In this document: piece after piece, positions 1-11,718 of the stretch | How the letters are laid out: every line of letters starts with the position of its first letter | Numbering within the stretch: position 1 is the stretch's first letter | The notes under the pieces: model-generated | The model's input: only the letters and a program-made list of their open reading frames with translations | Databases searched by the model: none | What the model was told of the DNA's origin: nothing | NCBI RefSeq assembly: GCF_030272615.1 | Contig: NC_081409.1 | Span: 910,739,330 to 910,803,329 of the forward strand | Direction of reading: 5' to 3' | DNA: 64,000 nucleotides | Origin: Cryptomeria japonica | Taxonomy: Eukaryota > Streptophyta > Pinopsida > Cupressales > Cupressaceae | Program-made: the position numbers and the translations under genes

Positions 1-678
1 TTATACGAGATAGATGGTATGTTTTTGCTCTTCATGCATGTATTGTTTGTGGGAAGAATGTGAATCACAAGAGTGTGTTGACAAATGGTCTTGTAGACCG
101 TTGGTTCCCATTGATTCATATCAAATTCCCAAAGCACTATAATTGAGCCAGATGGAGACATTAATGGATTTTGACATGTATCCAACCTAGTGGATTCAGG
201 TGATTTTTTCAGTTAATTGTTTTGCAAGTATTCTTTTTGGTTCATTTTGTTGTACATCATACTTTATTAATTAACACTTTATAAAATGCAGGTCGTTGTG
301 TATGCAGTTGTTGCAGAAGAGAACAATGAAGAAGGAATAGATTACTATTTGTGTCATTGTGTTGAGCCTAAAAGAAAATTGACAACCACAATCATTGATG
401 GAGAGGGTATTGAGTACCCAATAGGGTCTGTTGTCGTGACAGGAACATGGCTTCGGAGATACCCTATCAAGAATTATGATGTTTGGTTGTTCAAGGACTT
501 TGAAACACACAGACATATTCTTCATTTCTCTAACCTTGTTGTTGCAACAAATATTCATTTGATGAAGTATCGTGGTAGACCTCATAACAAGATTTTATGG
601 AAAGTTCATGAATCTGACCATGAGGTAATACTTGACACAATACGGGTTAGAGCCGATCCTGAAGGCTCACTTGATTGA
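1..678 (+). pseudogene. 3' part of a spliced gene, unknown protein
   Basis: Two exons are visible. Exon 2 (292-678, stop TGA) follows a good acceptor (AG at 290-291). A 92-nt intron (200-291) begins with GT after CAG at 197-199, and exon 1 runs in from the window edge. The phase-0 frame of exon 1 is cysteine-rich near its left end but carries TAG codons at about 11 and 188 and a TAA at about 143, so this copy looks dead. Exon 2 encodes about 129 residues with a mixed beta-like pattern (for example GSVVVTGTWLRRYPI) and no membrane segment. I do not recognise the family. An alternative is a gene carried by a large DNA transposon, because the neighbouring decayed gene on the other strand (3365-5960) is equally odd and repeats lie between them. 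Confidence 0.5.
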
Positions 679-1268
679 TTCTACAGTTTAGAGTAGAATG
701 ATTTTGAGAATTTTGTATAAATCATCGACGAATTGTTCTATATTCATTTTTTGTATATATAAATGCCCATGAGCTGATTTTTACAAGTTTAGGGGCATAA
801 TTTTGTATATTTAAATGGCAATGAGCTGATTTGTACATATGTACATGCCAGATTTTGTATATTTAAATGGCGATGAGCTGAATCGCACATATTGTAATGC
901 CAAATTTTGTATAAAAGCCCATGAGATGATTTGTATATTAAAATGGTGATGAGTTGAATCACACATATTGTAATGCCAAATTTTGTATAAAAGCCCATGA
1001 GATGATTTGTAAGACATTTTTTTGTGTAATCAAATAGCCAAGAGCTGATTTGACCATATTTTGTGTGTCAATGTTTTGTGACTATGTTTTGAGTACATGT
1101 GATGTGTCCCTGGTCAATCATGAGCATTCTTGATTCTTGTATAATCATGGAGAATTATTTCAGTCATTATCGAGTCATAGGGTTCATAGATTGAGACTAG
1201 ATACAATTTGAGCAAAAATTGTCATTGTTGTCAAAAAAATTGTCAAAAAAGTTGTCAAGCAACTTCTA
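679..1268. repeat. AT-rich spacer with 76-bp tandem duplication
   Basis: Bases about 865-940 and 941-1016 are two near-identical copies of a 76-bp unit (for example CAAATTTTGTATAAAAGCCC at 901 and again at 977). More divergent partial copies sharing the core 'atggc.atgagctgat' lie at 759-864. The rest of the interval is AT-rich and holds no convincing gene. Confidence 0.7.
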
Positions 1269-2829
1269 CATTGCGTCGGTAGGGTATGACTATCGATGTT
1301 CTCATTCTTTGGGATGCATGATAGAAGCATGCCTAGCGTAAACGTGCCCACCTAGACGCGCTTGCGATGTTGGTTTGTGCATACGACGAACTGAATCAAT
1401 TCTAGCCAATCTTGCAACTTTTCATTGCATGCAACTGACGGTTTTTGGAGCAGGCAAAAAAATGCTACTAATTGAAAATGGCCCTGAGTCATCAAAAATC
1501 AAGATAGGCCATTGTAGAGGAGCCTCATGCGACCCCACGGATCAAATAGATCGACTGTATGTGTCCTGGATTGGAAGAAACAATCCGTCAGGTTTTGACA
1601 ATTTTTTGGACTCAGGGCACTTGAGAGATTGCACTAGTACGGTATGACTCTCAACATTCTGACACTTTAGGATGAATGATAGGGGAATTCCTAGCATAAA
1701 ATTTCCCACCTAGATGCACTCGCAATGTCAGTTTGTGCATACGACAAACTAAATCAATTCTAGCCAATCTTGCAACAATTCCTTGCATGCAACTGACGGT
1801 TTTTGGAGCACGCGAAAAAATACTACTAATTGAAAATGGATCCGAGTCATCAAAAAATGAGATAGGCTATTGTAGAGGAGCCTCACGCAATCCCATGAGA
1901 TCAAACAGATTGACCGTATGTGTCCTGGATTGGAAGAAATAGTCCATCAAGTTTTCACAATTTTTTGGACTCAGGGCACTTGAGAGATTGCATCGGTACG
2001 GTATGACTCTCGATGTTTCGACACTTTGGGATGCATGAAAGGGAAATTCCTAGCGTAAACATTCCCACCCAAATGTCCTCACGATGTCAGTTTGTGCATA
2101 CAACGAACCAAATCAATTCTAGCCAATCTTGCCACTTTTCCTTGCATGCAATTGACGGTTTTTGGAGTAGGCAAAAAAATACTACTAATTGAAAATGGCT
2201 TTGAGTCATTGAAAACTGAGATAGGCCATTGTAGAGGAGCCTCACATGATCCCATGGGATCAAACAGATCGACTGTATGTGTTCTAGATTGGAAGAAACA
2301 GTCCATCAAGTTTTGAGCATTTTTTGGACTTAAGGCACTTGAGAGATTGCACCGGTACGGTACGACTCTCGATTCTGGCGCTTTGGGATGCATGATAGGG
2401 GCATGCTTAGCATAAACCTACCCACCTAGATGTGCTCATGACATTGGTTTGTGCACACGATGAACTGAATCAATTCCAACCAATCTTGCAACTTTTCATT
2501 GCATGTAACTGACGACTTTTGCAGCAGGAAAAAAAATGCTACTAATCGAAAATGGCTCCAAGTTGTCAAAAATCAAGATAGGCCATTGTAGAGGAGACTC
2601 ACGTGACCCCATGGGATCAAATGGATCGACCATATGTGTCCTGGATTTGAATAAATAGTCCGTCAAATTTTGACATTTTTTTGGACTTAGGGGACTTGAG
2701 AGATTGCACCGGTACGGTATGACTCTCGATGTTCTGGTGCTTTGGAATGCATGACAGGGGCATGCCTAGTGTAAACCTGCCCACCTAGATGCACTCATGA
2801 TGTCTTTTTATGCACACGACAAACAAAAT
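1269..2829. repeat. 358-bp satellite-like tandem array, about 4.4 copies
   Basis: The same unit recurs head to tail. The anchor GTGC of 'tttgtgcatac' falls at 1377, 1735, 2094 and 2451, with a diverged copy at 2810, giving spacings of 358, 359, 357 and 359. Each unit also carries 'ggccattgtagaggag' and 'cttgagagattgcac'. Three copies keep an open frame of about 70 residues beginning MCIR/MCIQ, but the frames end differently and no family is recognisable. The array lies between two convergent decayed genes. It is too short to call a chromosomal satellite; it could be subterminal repeats of a transposon. Confidence 0.85.
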
Positions 2830-3364
2830 TTGACCATTGTGAGCGTGAGGGTGCTCTCGCACCAAACACATTGTTGTTTATATTCATATTGTCGATTTTT
2901 GTTGTTTATATTCATATTGTTGATTACATATGCAAATATTCATTTAAATTTATAATAGGGAAGCCACCAAATACAATGAATACACAATAATGAACTGAAT
3001 ACAAGGAGTTTTGTAGGGTTAATTCAACATTTTAGAAATTTTATCAAATCATATTCCACGATTGCAATGTTTTATATCATATATTTTTGTTGTTTATATT
3101 CATATTGTTGATTACATATGCAAATATTCATTTAAATTTATAAAAGGACAACCAAAAAATATAATGAATATAGAATAATGAACTCATTACATATTTATTT
3201 GATCAAAAATTGATATTTATATATATAAAAAGGCATGTCTGCCAAGTCAATACAAGTATTACAAAAATATGGCATATGTCATGTCCAAATAGATATACAA
3301 TAAAAATGTAGAATATATCTACATGTATTGGTCATTCTATGACCAAAACTAACACTATATGATC
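2830..3364. repeat. AT-rich spacer with a 188-bp-spaced direct repeat
   Basis: Bases 2896-3003 and 3084-3190 are about 107-bp direct repeats offset by 188 bp, both beginning TTTTTGTTGTTTATATTCAT and continuing through 'gcaaatattcatttaaattt'. No gene is visible in the interval, which lies just downstream of the 3' end of the minus-strand gene ending at 3365. Confidence 0.75.
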
Positions 3365-5960
3365 CTAAACTTGTGGTGGATCATCAAAATCAAGCCTCTT
3401 CGATGCAGTACGCAGCTTTATAGATGGCTGCAAAACCACAATTCAAAAGCCAAGTTAGAATTATTTTGTAGAAAATAGTTCACAATTAACAACATAAATA
3501 TGCATTTAACTTTAATTCCTTTGTAATTGAAATGTAGATTACCTCATCGGCTGATCTAGGAGCTAATGTCTTCGCTCTCCTCTCCTTGTCACTCTTAGGA
3601 GTTTTCTTGAAGACATACTTAAATGGATCCACGTTATGGCCGTACCGCGAAGGGGTCTATTGTAGATTAAATGTACAATTAATACAATATACTAACATAA
3701 ATATATCAAAAACACTTAAAATCTATAATATAGAGAACAATGACGTACCTGTGCCTGAGATGCTTCTCCAATGGATTGAGGATGGCTCACCATCAATGTA
3801 GAAACTATCGCTATTACCTATACAAAAAATATTCAAAGATTAAATACAATTAATATAATGATAAGTATTGAAGGTTAAAAACAATTAATTTTACATATCA
3901 AACAAAAGTGTACCGGATCTTGAGACGCTTCTCCAGTGCAAGGAGGAGGGTTCGCCATTGACGAAATAGGTATAGATATTTCCTGTACGAAAAAATTATA
4001 AGATTATAATATATCACAAGTTCACATGTACGCGTGCATATAATTATGAAATCAAGAAAATAAAGTAGAGATACATACCTCCGCCCTCTCTTGATCCACG
4101 GGTGAATCATGTGCATTCAACAAATCCATAAAGCTCAATGGCTGATGTACATGTAAAATAGACAAAAAACACTAATCAATCTACAAACCCCAACTAATAC
4201 TTGATTTCAACATTTTCAAACAAGCGTACAACTAAAAATGTGTTCAATTACCTTCTTCCCACATTTTGGCATCTTCAAGGAATTCTTTTTCTTAGGACGA
4301 GCCCTAGACGCAGAGGGGGTACACTTAAAAAACAAAATTAACATGAGATATTAGTACAGATAATAAATTAAACATACTTTTAAAAATCTAAAATGAAATG
4401 ACTTGCATATTTCATCAAAATAATACATAAAAAGAGTTGTACAAAATATGATACCGTATAGCCTTGTAGGCCAAAATCGATCACAAAGAGTGTGATGTCA
4501 TCAATCTGGGACATTTCGTCCCCTGTCAAAACCTACAAACCATAAATTCGACCAAGCATTAAAGATAGTTAGTATAACTTGTATTTTTTTGAATTCAAAG
4601 TGTACTATTCTATTTTAACATGTTACAAAATTTATACCTCAGGCATCGAAGTTGCAACTATAGTAACTGGGGGAGGTGTATGGGATATCACTGCTGCATC
4701 CTGAAATGCATTTTATTTGTCTCAATTTAAATCGATGTATAAATGAAAATTGATTTATGTAATTACAAATTTAAAGTGACTGATAAACAAAATGTTATGA
4801 ATTCAAATCAACGCACCTGTGTATGTGGCTCATGGGAAAACACCATGTGCATCAACTCATTTGTCAGCGCGACATCCTCAACCATGTGAGCCTGACATCT
4901 ACAACCACAAATCATGCACAGATGATATGAGGATCCATCTGTACCGACTGCAATCCCTGAGCATATCCCTGAGCAACTGACACACATATGCTCGATGGGC
5001 TCTCTGTCGCCCTCTAATGGCTCATCATCCAATACAATAGGGTGTGCTAATGACATCCCATGTTGGATGATGGCACAAGAGTCTGTAGCTCCATCGACTC
5101 TTTCAACTCTAATGGGACAGCATGATGCACCTTGGGTTTGGGTGCTAGGAGTGGCGACTCTCTGCGGCTAATCACCTATAGGCTCCAGGTCCATCTTGGG
5201 TAGAGCCACAACCTCTACCATGAAACTCTCTCATGTCAAAATAGTTTGGTCGCACATTGAGCACAAACTCACAATATATTTTTCTCAAAAAATATAATGG
5301 CACCTCATAATTATTACAAGGTGGATCATCAAAGACCATCCACCACCTCTACCAAAAAAGATTCTTCATTTACACATTGGTACACCAATGTATGGGAAAC
5401 CTCTTTGCATTAAGAGGTAATGACTGACTAGTTTTGGGATAAAAAAAAAGGGCACATATTTGTTGTTTAGTAATATTTTTGTTTTTTACTCCATTGTATG
5501 ATAGCCCATTGGCATAGAATTGCCTACACCTATCCCTAAAGCTTCCCCATTTGGTAATTTTTGTGGAAACAGCTATGGCACCACTAGCTAATGTTTCTAG
5601 GCTAGAGGCAAGGGATTGATGATGGTCAAGTTCAGAAGTTTTCAATTTAACAATCAGTCTATTGATTTTAAACGTATTTTGTCTTAATTGATTAATTAAT
5701 TCTTCCTGTGTTTCGGGTGTGTTGTCAAAAGGAGGAATTGGGGGTTGTTCTTGTGTGTTTTCAGGAGGTTCATTTGGTTGTTCTTGTGGGTTTTCAGGAG
5801 GTGCATTTGGTTGTTTTTGTTCTGGATTAGAAGAATCTAGTTTTTGAAACAAAAAATGAAAAAACCTAATCAAAATTAATGAAATTAAATTCAAAATGTA
5901 AAAAAAATTGCATAAACTGGAAAGAAAGACAAAAATAAACAAAAACTAACCTTGATCCAT
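3365..5960 (-). pseudogene. Ten-exon decayed gene, unknown protein
   Basis: The gene model comes from splice signals. Exon 1 is 5951-5960 (ATG GAT CAA G). Exon 2 is 4817-5836, then 4638-4700, 4455-4532, 4252-4323, 4079-4141, 3914-3982, 3749-3817, 3543-3656 and 3365-3427 (stop TAG). Every intron reads GT...AG on the minus strand. The last eight exons are 63, 78, 72, 63, 69, 69, 114 and 63 nt, all phase 0. The predicted protein starts with a Gln/Pro/Glu-rich stretch. A conserved-looking middle follows, then a cysteine cluster (CVSC, later CMICGCRCQAH) that could bind zinc, and a basic Ser/Pro tail. Exon 2 carries TAA near 5367, TAG near 5349 and a frame change and TAG near 5166, so the copy is probably dead. 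I recognise no family. A transposon-borne gene and a lineage-specific host gene are both possible. Confidence 0.6.
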
Positions 5961-6363
5961 AGCTTGGAGGACAAATCTAGCACCCCGTTCACGGTTTAGG
6001 AGAGGAAATGGGGAAAAAATGAAGTTAAAAATGCGCTATTCACGAGTAAATGAGACCTAATTTTTTTTTTAAACTTTTTTTACCAGGAACCACGTACGCG
6101 GTTTTATTTGGATTATTAGCGCGTGCGATCTCATTTTCCTATGAGCAACGCGTACATGCTCAATTCCCTAGGAGTAGCACGTATGTGCTCATTTTCCTAA
6201 AAGTAGTGCGTACGCGCTACCTTTTCTAGGCTCGAGAAGAACAAACCTAAGCGCATACGCAAGAATTTCAAATTTTAAAACCGCGTATGCACTACTTGTT
6301 TTTCCATGTTTTTTTTGGGTGGTGTCCACTTTTCTGACCACCATCTTTGTGCACACGCCTAGA
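5961..6363. repeat. Upstream region of the 5960 gene with 29-bp GC-rich repeats
   Basis: Three direct copies of a 29-bp unit lie at 6130-6158, 6159-6187 and 6188-6216, each of the form CTCATTTTCCTA followed by a CG-rich core resembling GCGTACGCG. Extra cores flank them at about 6091-6125 and 6250-6292. The array is 170-256 bp upstream of the ATG of the minus-strand gene, a promoter position. CpG is locally abundant although most of the window has lost it. The right edge (6363) is the broken end of element A. Confidence 0.65.
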
Positions 6364-6789
6364 GCTTAAATTGATACTGAACTTGGCATAGTAGATGCTG
6401 ATCTGAAACAGTACATGACATTGGATTTGTATAATCCATTTTTGTAAGTCAATGAGACTTCTTTTGTAACTAAGCAGTGAGCTCTAGGCACTTGGCCTTC
6501 TTGCATGTCTAGGCCCCTATTGTAATGATAATATTCTCTTATTGACCAATAAGTGAATATTGTGGGTCACAGATCCCAGCGAGGTTTTTCCCACACTGGG
6601 TTTCCTCATTAAAAATATTGTGTTATGGTGTGTCTTTCATGTTGTGTTTATTGTTCTTATTTACTGCATTAATTTTAGCTTACCGGTACATAGTTTTGAA
6701 TTGCTTTTCATATAATAAGTCAAGAAAATTCCTATGCCAGTCAGATACTGATTCACCCCCCCCTCTTAGTATCTTTGCGAATCCTAACA
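6364..6789 (+). repeat. Element A 5' LTR (3' half only)
   Basis: It aligns with 12310-12734 of the 3' LTR and ends in CCTAACA like it. The left 363 bp are lost at the junction near 6363. It keeps the C-tract at about 6754 and a mutated form of the R/U5 hairpin. Confidence 0.9.
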
Positions 6790-6791
6790 AT

Positions 6792-6803
6792 TGGTATCAG
6801 AGC
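6792..6803 (+). other. Element A primer binding site
   Basis: TGGTATCAGAGC lies two bases after the LTR end. It is the usual plant copia site complementary to the 3' end of initiator tRNA-Met. Confidence 0.93.
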
Positions 6804-6860
6804 CTAGTCCTCTATTTTCAAAAGCCTAACAACTTGAGGAAGATCTTGACATCGGTAGAG

Positions 6861-7982
6861 ATGGAAAACTTGAGAAAGCAATTGGAAATAGCTCTTTCAG
6901 ACTATGATGCAGAAAAGGTGAAGAATATCAAACTTGAAGATGATTTGAAGGTTGCACAAGATATCATTCAAGGACTTCAAGAAAATCTCACTATTGCAAG
7001 GAATAAGAGAAGAGAACTCTGTGAAAAGATGCAGAATGATGATGATGAAAAGGAAACTCTTAATGATCTGGTGAAAAAATTGAGACAAGAAAACAACACA
7101 ATGAAGAATGAGATGCAAGATATGTCTATGAGATTTTGTAAAGAAATTGAAGATAGAAAGAAGAATGAAGATGACTTGGTTAGAAGACTAAATGATGTTG
7201 GAAATGAAAACACAAGACAATCATGAAAATGATATGTTGAAGACAGACTTGATGCATACACAAAATGACACAAATGAACTCATGAGACAAAAAGGAATCT
7301 TGGAGAGTGAACTAGCTGCTGCAAATCAACAATAGGAGAAATTCAAGAAAAGTTTAGAAGAACTTGATTACATGCTCAAGAATCAGAAACCTAATAGTGA
7401 TACTAATGGCCTTGGCTTTGAAGTTGGTGAAAGCTCCGGTATTGCAAACAATCATGATCATAGGAAACCGGTAAGACAACCTAATGCTTACAAATTTAAT
7501 GGGAAATGCTTAAACTGTAACAAGTATGGTCATATAGAAAATCAGTGTAGATCTAGAAATTATCATAACACTAATATACCCACCAGTCAATGTTCTAAAT
7601 GCAACAAAGTTGGTCATAATTCAAAAAATTGTAGAATGAATGTAAGATGTTATATTTGTGGAAGATTTGGACACTTATCTAATCAATGCAAAACACATAC
7701 TAGCATAGGATATGGGAAAGTTATTCAGAAAAACAATGTTGACTTGTTATGCTTGTAACAAGATTGGACATATTGCAAAATTTTGTAGATGTAAGAAATC
7801 ATCGGTAAACAACAAAGGACCTAGCCTGAAAGGTAAAGAAAAAGTTGAAGAGGTAAATCAATAATTATCAAAGCAATGGATTAGAAAGTCAGATCAGAAT
7901 GTTGATGGGAATACTCCTCCACCGGCAGAATAGAGTATCACTCCACCGGTAGGAGACTCTACATCTAACTAAAGGAAAATCC
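6861..7982 (+). pseudogene. Element A ORF1: coiled-coil, four-zinc-knuckle gag-like protein
   Basis: The start is ATG 6861, as in B (17918) and F (50892). The first about 150 residues are rich in Lys, Glu, Asn and Leu with heptad spacing, a coiled coil. The C-terminal third holds four CCHC knuckles: CLNCNKYGHIENQC, CSKCNKVGHNSKNC, CYICGRFGHLSNQC and CYACNKIGHIAKFC. CCHC arrays bind RNA in Gag proteins, so packaging of the element RNA is the inferred role. There is no copia-type gag domain (UBN2) ahead of the knuckles. Defects are a 2-base deletion near 7217, TAG near 7334, a small insertion near 7740, and TAA/TAG near 7860 and 7930. The stop is TAA 7980-7982. Confidence 0.85.
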
Positions 7983-8276
7983 TTTGGGGGTTTGGTAACA
8001 AATTGAAAAACATGCTAATATACCCTCGATTGATGGTGAGAAGTTGAATTACTTCTTTACCAGCAAGATGTGTTAAGTTTGACTTAACTAGCAGGAATTA
8101 AATATGGTAGTTGAAGAAAATAACATTATAAAGTAAGCGTTTTGGCTCCTTTTTCCATTCACCAAGCATTCAAATCTTCGAGAGCGTGAAAATTTCTGAG
8201 CGAAGGCATCCTTAGCAAAAAGTGAAGCAGTTCATCCAAGCACTCATCCTAAAGGCAGATTGAGGTATTTATAACT
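7983..8276 (+). promoter_or_regulatory. ORF1-ORF2 spacer with TATAAAG box
   Basis: Stops lie in all frames, so ORF2 cannot be reached by readthrough. TATAAAG at 8127-8133 is 150 nt before the ORF2 ATG. The same box at nearly the same distance occurs in B and F, followed in each by a similar 'ggctcc...cattcacc' stretch. I infer a core promoter for ORF2; an RNA-level role is the alternative. Confidence 0.55.
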
Positions 8277-11200
8277 ATGGCTTCTTCATCTACACCTGAA
8301 TTTATTACAAACCCTACTGTGATTGAGGTTATCAAGCATCCTAGACCCGTATTCAAACTGATTCCCAAAATTGCGAAGAAAGATGATACCCTAGGAGCAT
8401 TTTCGAAAATACCTAAGGGAGTAGTTTATGCAGAGGATCCTAGAATATACATACATTGTCATATTGAGGAATTAGGAGATGATGAAATCAAGAACATGTA
8501 TAGGACTGTGATTTGTGATGTAAATGGAAATATCAAACCGGAACACAAGGTATTGGAAACCCTAGATTTTGTGGATATTCTTAGCATTCCTAATTTTCTT
8601 GAAGATGTGATAAGAATAGTCCTAAGAAATGTCCATGGTGAATTATTTTGGTTGGATTCCATCCATAAGATCACTAAAGAAGCAATTAGGGCAGTAATAG
8701 GCTTAACTTCTATCGGTAGTAGGCCTGACAGAACTAAGAAAGTTTCTAATGACACTGTGATGAACTTAACCGACACAACATTTGACAAAAGATCCCTAAG
8801 AGTCAATGATGTGAAGGACATCAATGTTAGGTTTGTCAGTATGATTCTTGGCTAGAAGGCTACACATGCAAATAGGTTAAACTCTGTATCCAGCCTATGT
8901 ATTAAAAGTACATATGACATGGTGAATGACAATGCAAGAATTGATGTGTGTGAATGGCTTAAAGATGGCTTGATAGACAACCTGAAAAAAATCAAAGGTG
9001 ATAAGAAGGGAACTTTTAAATTTGGAAATCTGCTTGTATGTTTAATGCTATACATTACCAAGGAAGTACCCAGTATTGGTAGGAAAGACTTTGGCTTTGA
9101 TATACCGGTAGGAAAGCAATCGTTGGATACATTAAACAACATGGGAGAAGACAAAGAGAAACATATAAATGAACATTTTCAAGCACTAAAGGCTCGAATG
9201 AAGACAAGAATAAGGCTATCTCAAGCAATTGTTGATAAATATCAAAAAGAGATATGCTTTGTAATTAAGAAAGATGAAATATGGATGGAGGTAGTTGTCC
9301 CTAGAACCCTTGGGGTAGCCAAGATTGGATATGAGACAGATGATAACATAATTGAGACTTATGCAAAAGCCCTCCTTGAAGCACCAACAGAACCATCTGA
9401 GAAAGTGTTTGGCAATGCAGAAACAATTGAGAGTGGTATCCAATCTCAGAAAAGAGTTAAGAAAACTAAACAAATAGTGAGGAAAGGTACAAGACAAGCT
9501 AAATCAATTAAGGAAGATGTATTAAACAAAACTAGTATCAAGGAAAGTGATTTGGAAGGACTTCAATTGGAAGCTCATCTTTCACCGATTGCAACTTCTT
9601 CTGAAAGTGATATACCGACTGAGTTCAAAAAGGTAGTAAGGAAAAGAAAACCCTCACCTACACCCAAAAGAACAAGACAAAAGCAACAGGTAATCAGGCC
9701 TCTAGCTAAGAAGTTAACTCCAAAGAAAAAGAAGGAAAAATAGGTTATTGCTCCACTGGACAAACTTCTAAATGAAATAACTGAGGATGGAAAATTGAAA
9801 AATATTAGCAAGCTATATAACACACTTTCCAATGATGATAAAGAGAGCATAGAGAATAGTGTAATTTTACACTTATACATATATAAGAAATTTCTGATGG
9901 AAATTGTTGATGATATACCCAATGATTTATACAAAAGACTAGAAGCTAGAAGGGTAGCTATTGTTGAGTTAGATAAAAAGATAAAAATAGAAAAAATACT
10001 TGCAGTTCACCCAGTGAACTCCACTAAAGAGATAGATGAATTAATCAGTGAGGCCAACCAGACAATATTTTTCAACCGGTCACAGGCATGTAGCACTAAT
10101 GGTAGGTAGAGTGAATGAAATCACTGAAGAAACTGTAGATCAATGGGATACATTCTTTGTTGAAAAGGAGAAACAAGAACTTAAAAGACCTAAGACCATC
10201 AGGGTCTACCAAAAGGACAAGGATAAGGGGAAAGGTAAGGAAGGTGGACCTCCAAGCCTAAAGATAACTGATAACTTGCCCCCACCTCTTTCTGATACTC
10301 CACTAGTAGATACTATTGACAAACAACTGGCAACAGAGAGTATAGAGACTTCTCATGAGGATATAAATCCTGAGTCTGAAATTTTGTATACCATGAGCAT
10401 TGACACTCATGAGGTAAATATTGTGGTTGATAAAGAGACCACTGAAGATAAGAATAAAGATGTGGCTACTGAGCCACCGATAGCAGATGTTGAGATTAGG
10501 GTTGAGACACAAACTGGACAATCAGTTGATCCCCTGTCTACTGGAATGGTGACTGATACAAAACCCACTGAGCTAGAATAACCAACTGACAACATAGAGA
10601 AACCAATTGAGATATCAGTAGTGGACAATATAGAGGTGCATACTAAGAAACCGGTAGTGAATACTGAGACTTCATCAGAGAAACCGACAGTAAAGAGCAT
10701 AATGAAACCCACTGAGGCACAGGTTGATAAACAGGAACAAAAAAAGGTTGAGGCATAGGTTCATGCATAGATAGTGCCACCGGCAACAACTGAGAAACCC
10801 AAGCCTTTTCTAGTAGAAATGCAAACACAAACTGACCTACCAGAGGTCAATACAAGCAAAGAGGTTACTCACACCAGTGAAATGCAGATTGTTAAGGTAG
10901 TTGGACAATCATCTGGTTCTTCCATGACATAATTCAGACCAACAAATGTGACAGAGGTATTATTGGATTCCATCAAGAAAATTACAGAGTGTAGTGCACA
11001 AGCATATAAGTCTATTGATGATACAATTTCTATTCTAAAATTGATAGCTCCCAAGTGCAATGTGGAAAATAAAGATTCTTTAAATCAACTAGACACATTG
11101 TCTAAGTATATCACCGATAACATTTTGACAGTTGATCAGATTAATAAGGAGACATTTAAAGAAAATTTGGATAAAGAAAAACATAAATTCTTTGATGAGA

Positions 11201-11718
11201 AAATAAAGAAGTGCATGGGACACATTAATACCCTTTTACCGGCACTAAGCAAAACAATAAAGGAGTTTAAGGAGTTGTATAAAGACACATGTAAGACTAA
11301 TATTTTGACAGTAGATATAGACAAGGAGATCTGTAAGGTACAGAAAGGGATAAATGATATAGCTGACAATTTCATTGATTCATTTGAACCATTATTAGTT
11401 ATAGAGCAGGAAATAGCATGTTTTGAGGAGAAACTTGAAAATTTTGAAAAAGAGAAGGAAAGAATAAAAGGAAAGGGAAAAGATCTTAAATGTAGACTCA
11501 GTCCCAAATTGGACCACCTCATCTCTTTGAGAAAAGAGATCTCAGAGGCACTTGTTCAAGGACTGAAGACATCAGAAGAGAAAATGCATCACCTCACTGG
11601 TACAATTCAAAGAATAGAGGCAGCTTTGAAGGACATCGAAAGGTTCACTGAGAGCCTGAATTTTGTATTGGCAGACCTTTTCCAGATTGTAACCAACCGG
11701 TTACAAGGATCAAGTTGA
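8277..11718 (+). pseudogene. Element A ORF2: about 1,100-residue protein of unknown family
   Basis: The ATG at 8277 matches the starts in B, C, F and G. Residues about 1-360 form the best conserved domain, with GAFSKIPKGVVYAEDPR near 45-60, HKITKEAIRAV near 140 and a hydrophobic GTFKFGNLLVCLML near 250. A Lys/Arg-rich linker follows (about 400-490, a possible nuclear signal). Next come a second conserved block (about 500-630), a Thr/Pro/Glu-rich disordered region, and a C-terminal coiled coil (10948-11718) beginning VTEVLLDSIKKI. No catalytic motif of protease, integrase or polymerase is present. The N-terminal block loosely recalls plant transposon-associated helical domains, but I cannot name one. 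Defects are TAG at 8853 and 9741, a frameshift near 10050, and stops at 10579, about 10755, about 10767 and about 10930. Confidence 0.8.

Noticed and set aside
1375-2316. Three similar open frames (MCIRR.., MCIRQ.., MCIQR..) as a tandem gene family
   Set aside because: They are simply the 358-bp satellite unit read in the same frame; ends differ, later copies lose the start, and no protein family is evident.
6130-6216. CRISPR-like array of 29-bp repeats
   Set aside because: The repeats are directly adjacent without spacers and the DNA is plant nuclear.
6618-6860. ORF1 of A starting inside the LTR at 6618
   Set aside because: The frame is open through U5 by chance; the start at 6861 is conserved in B and F, and the primer site would lie within the longer frame.
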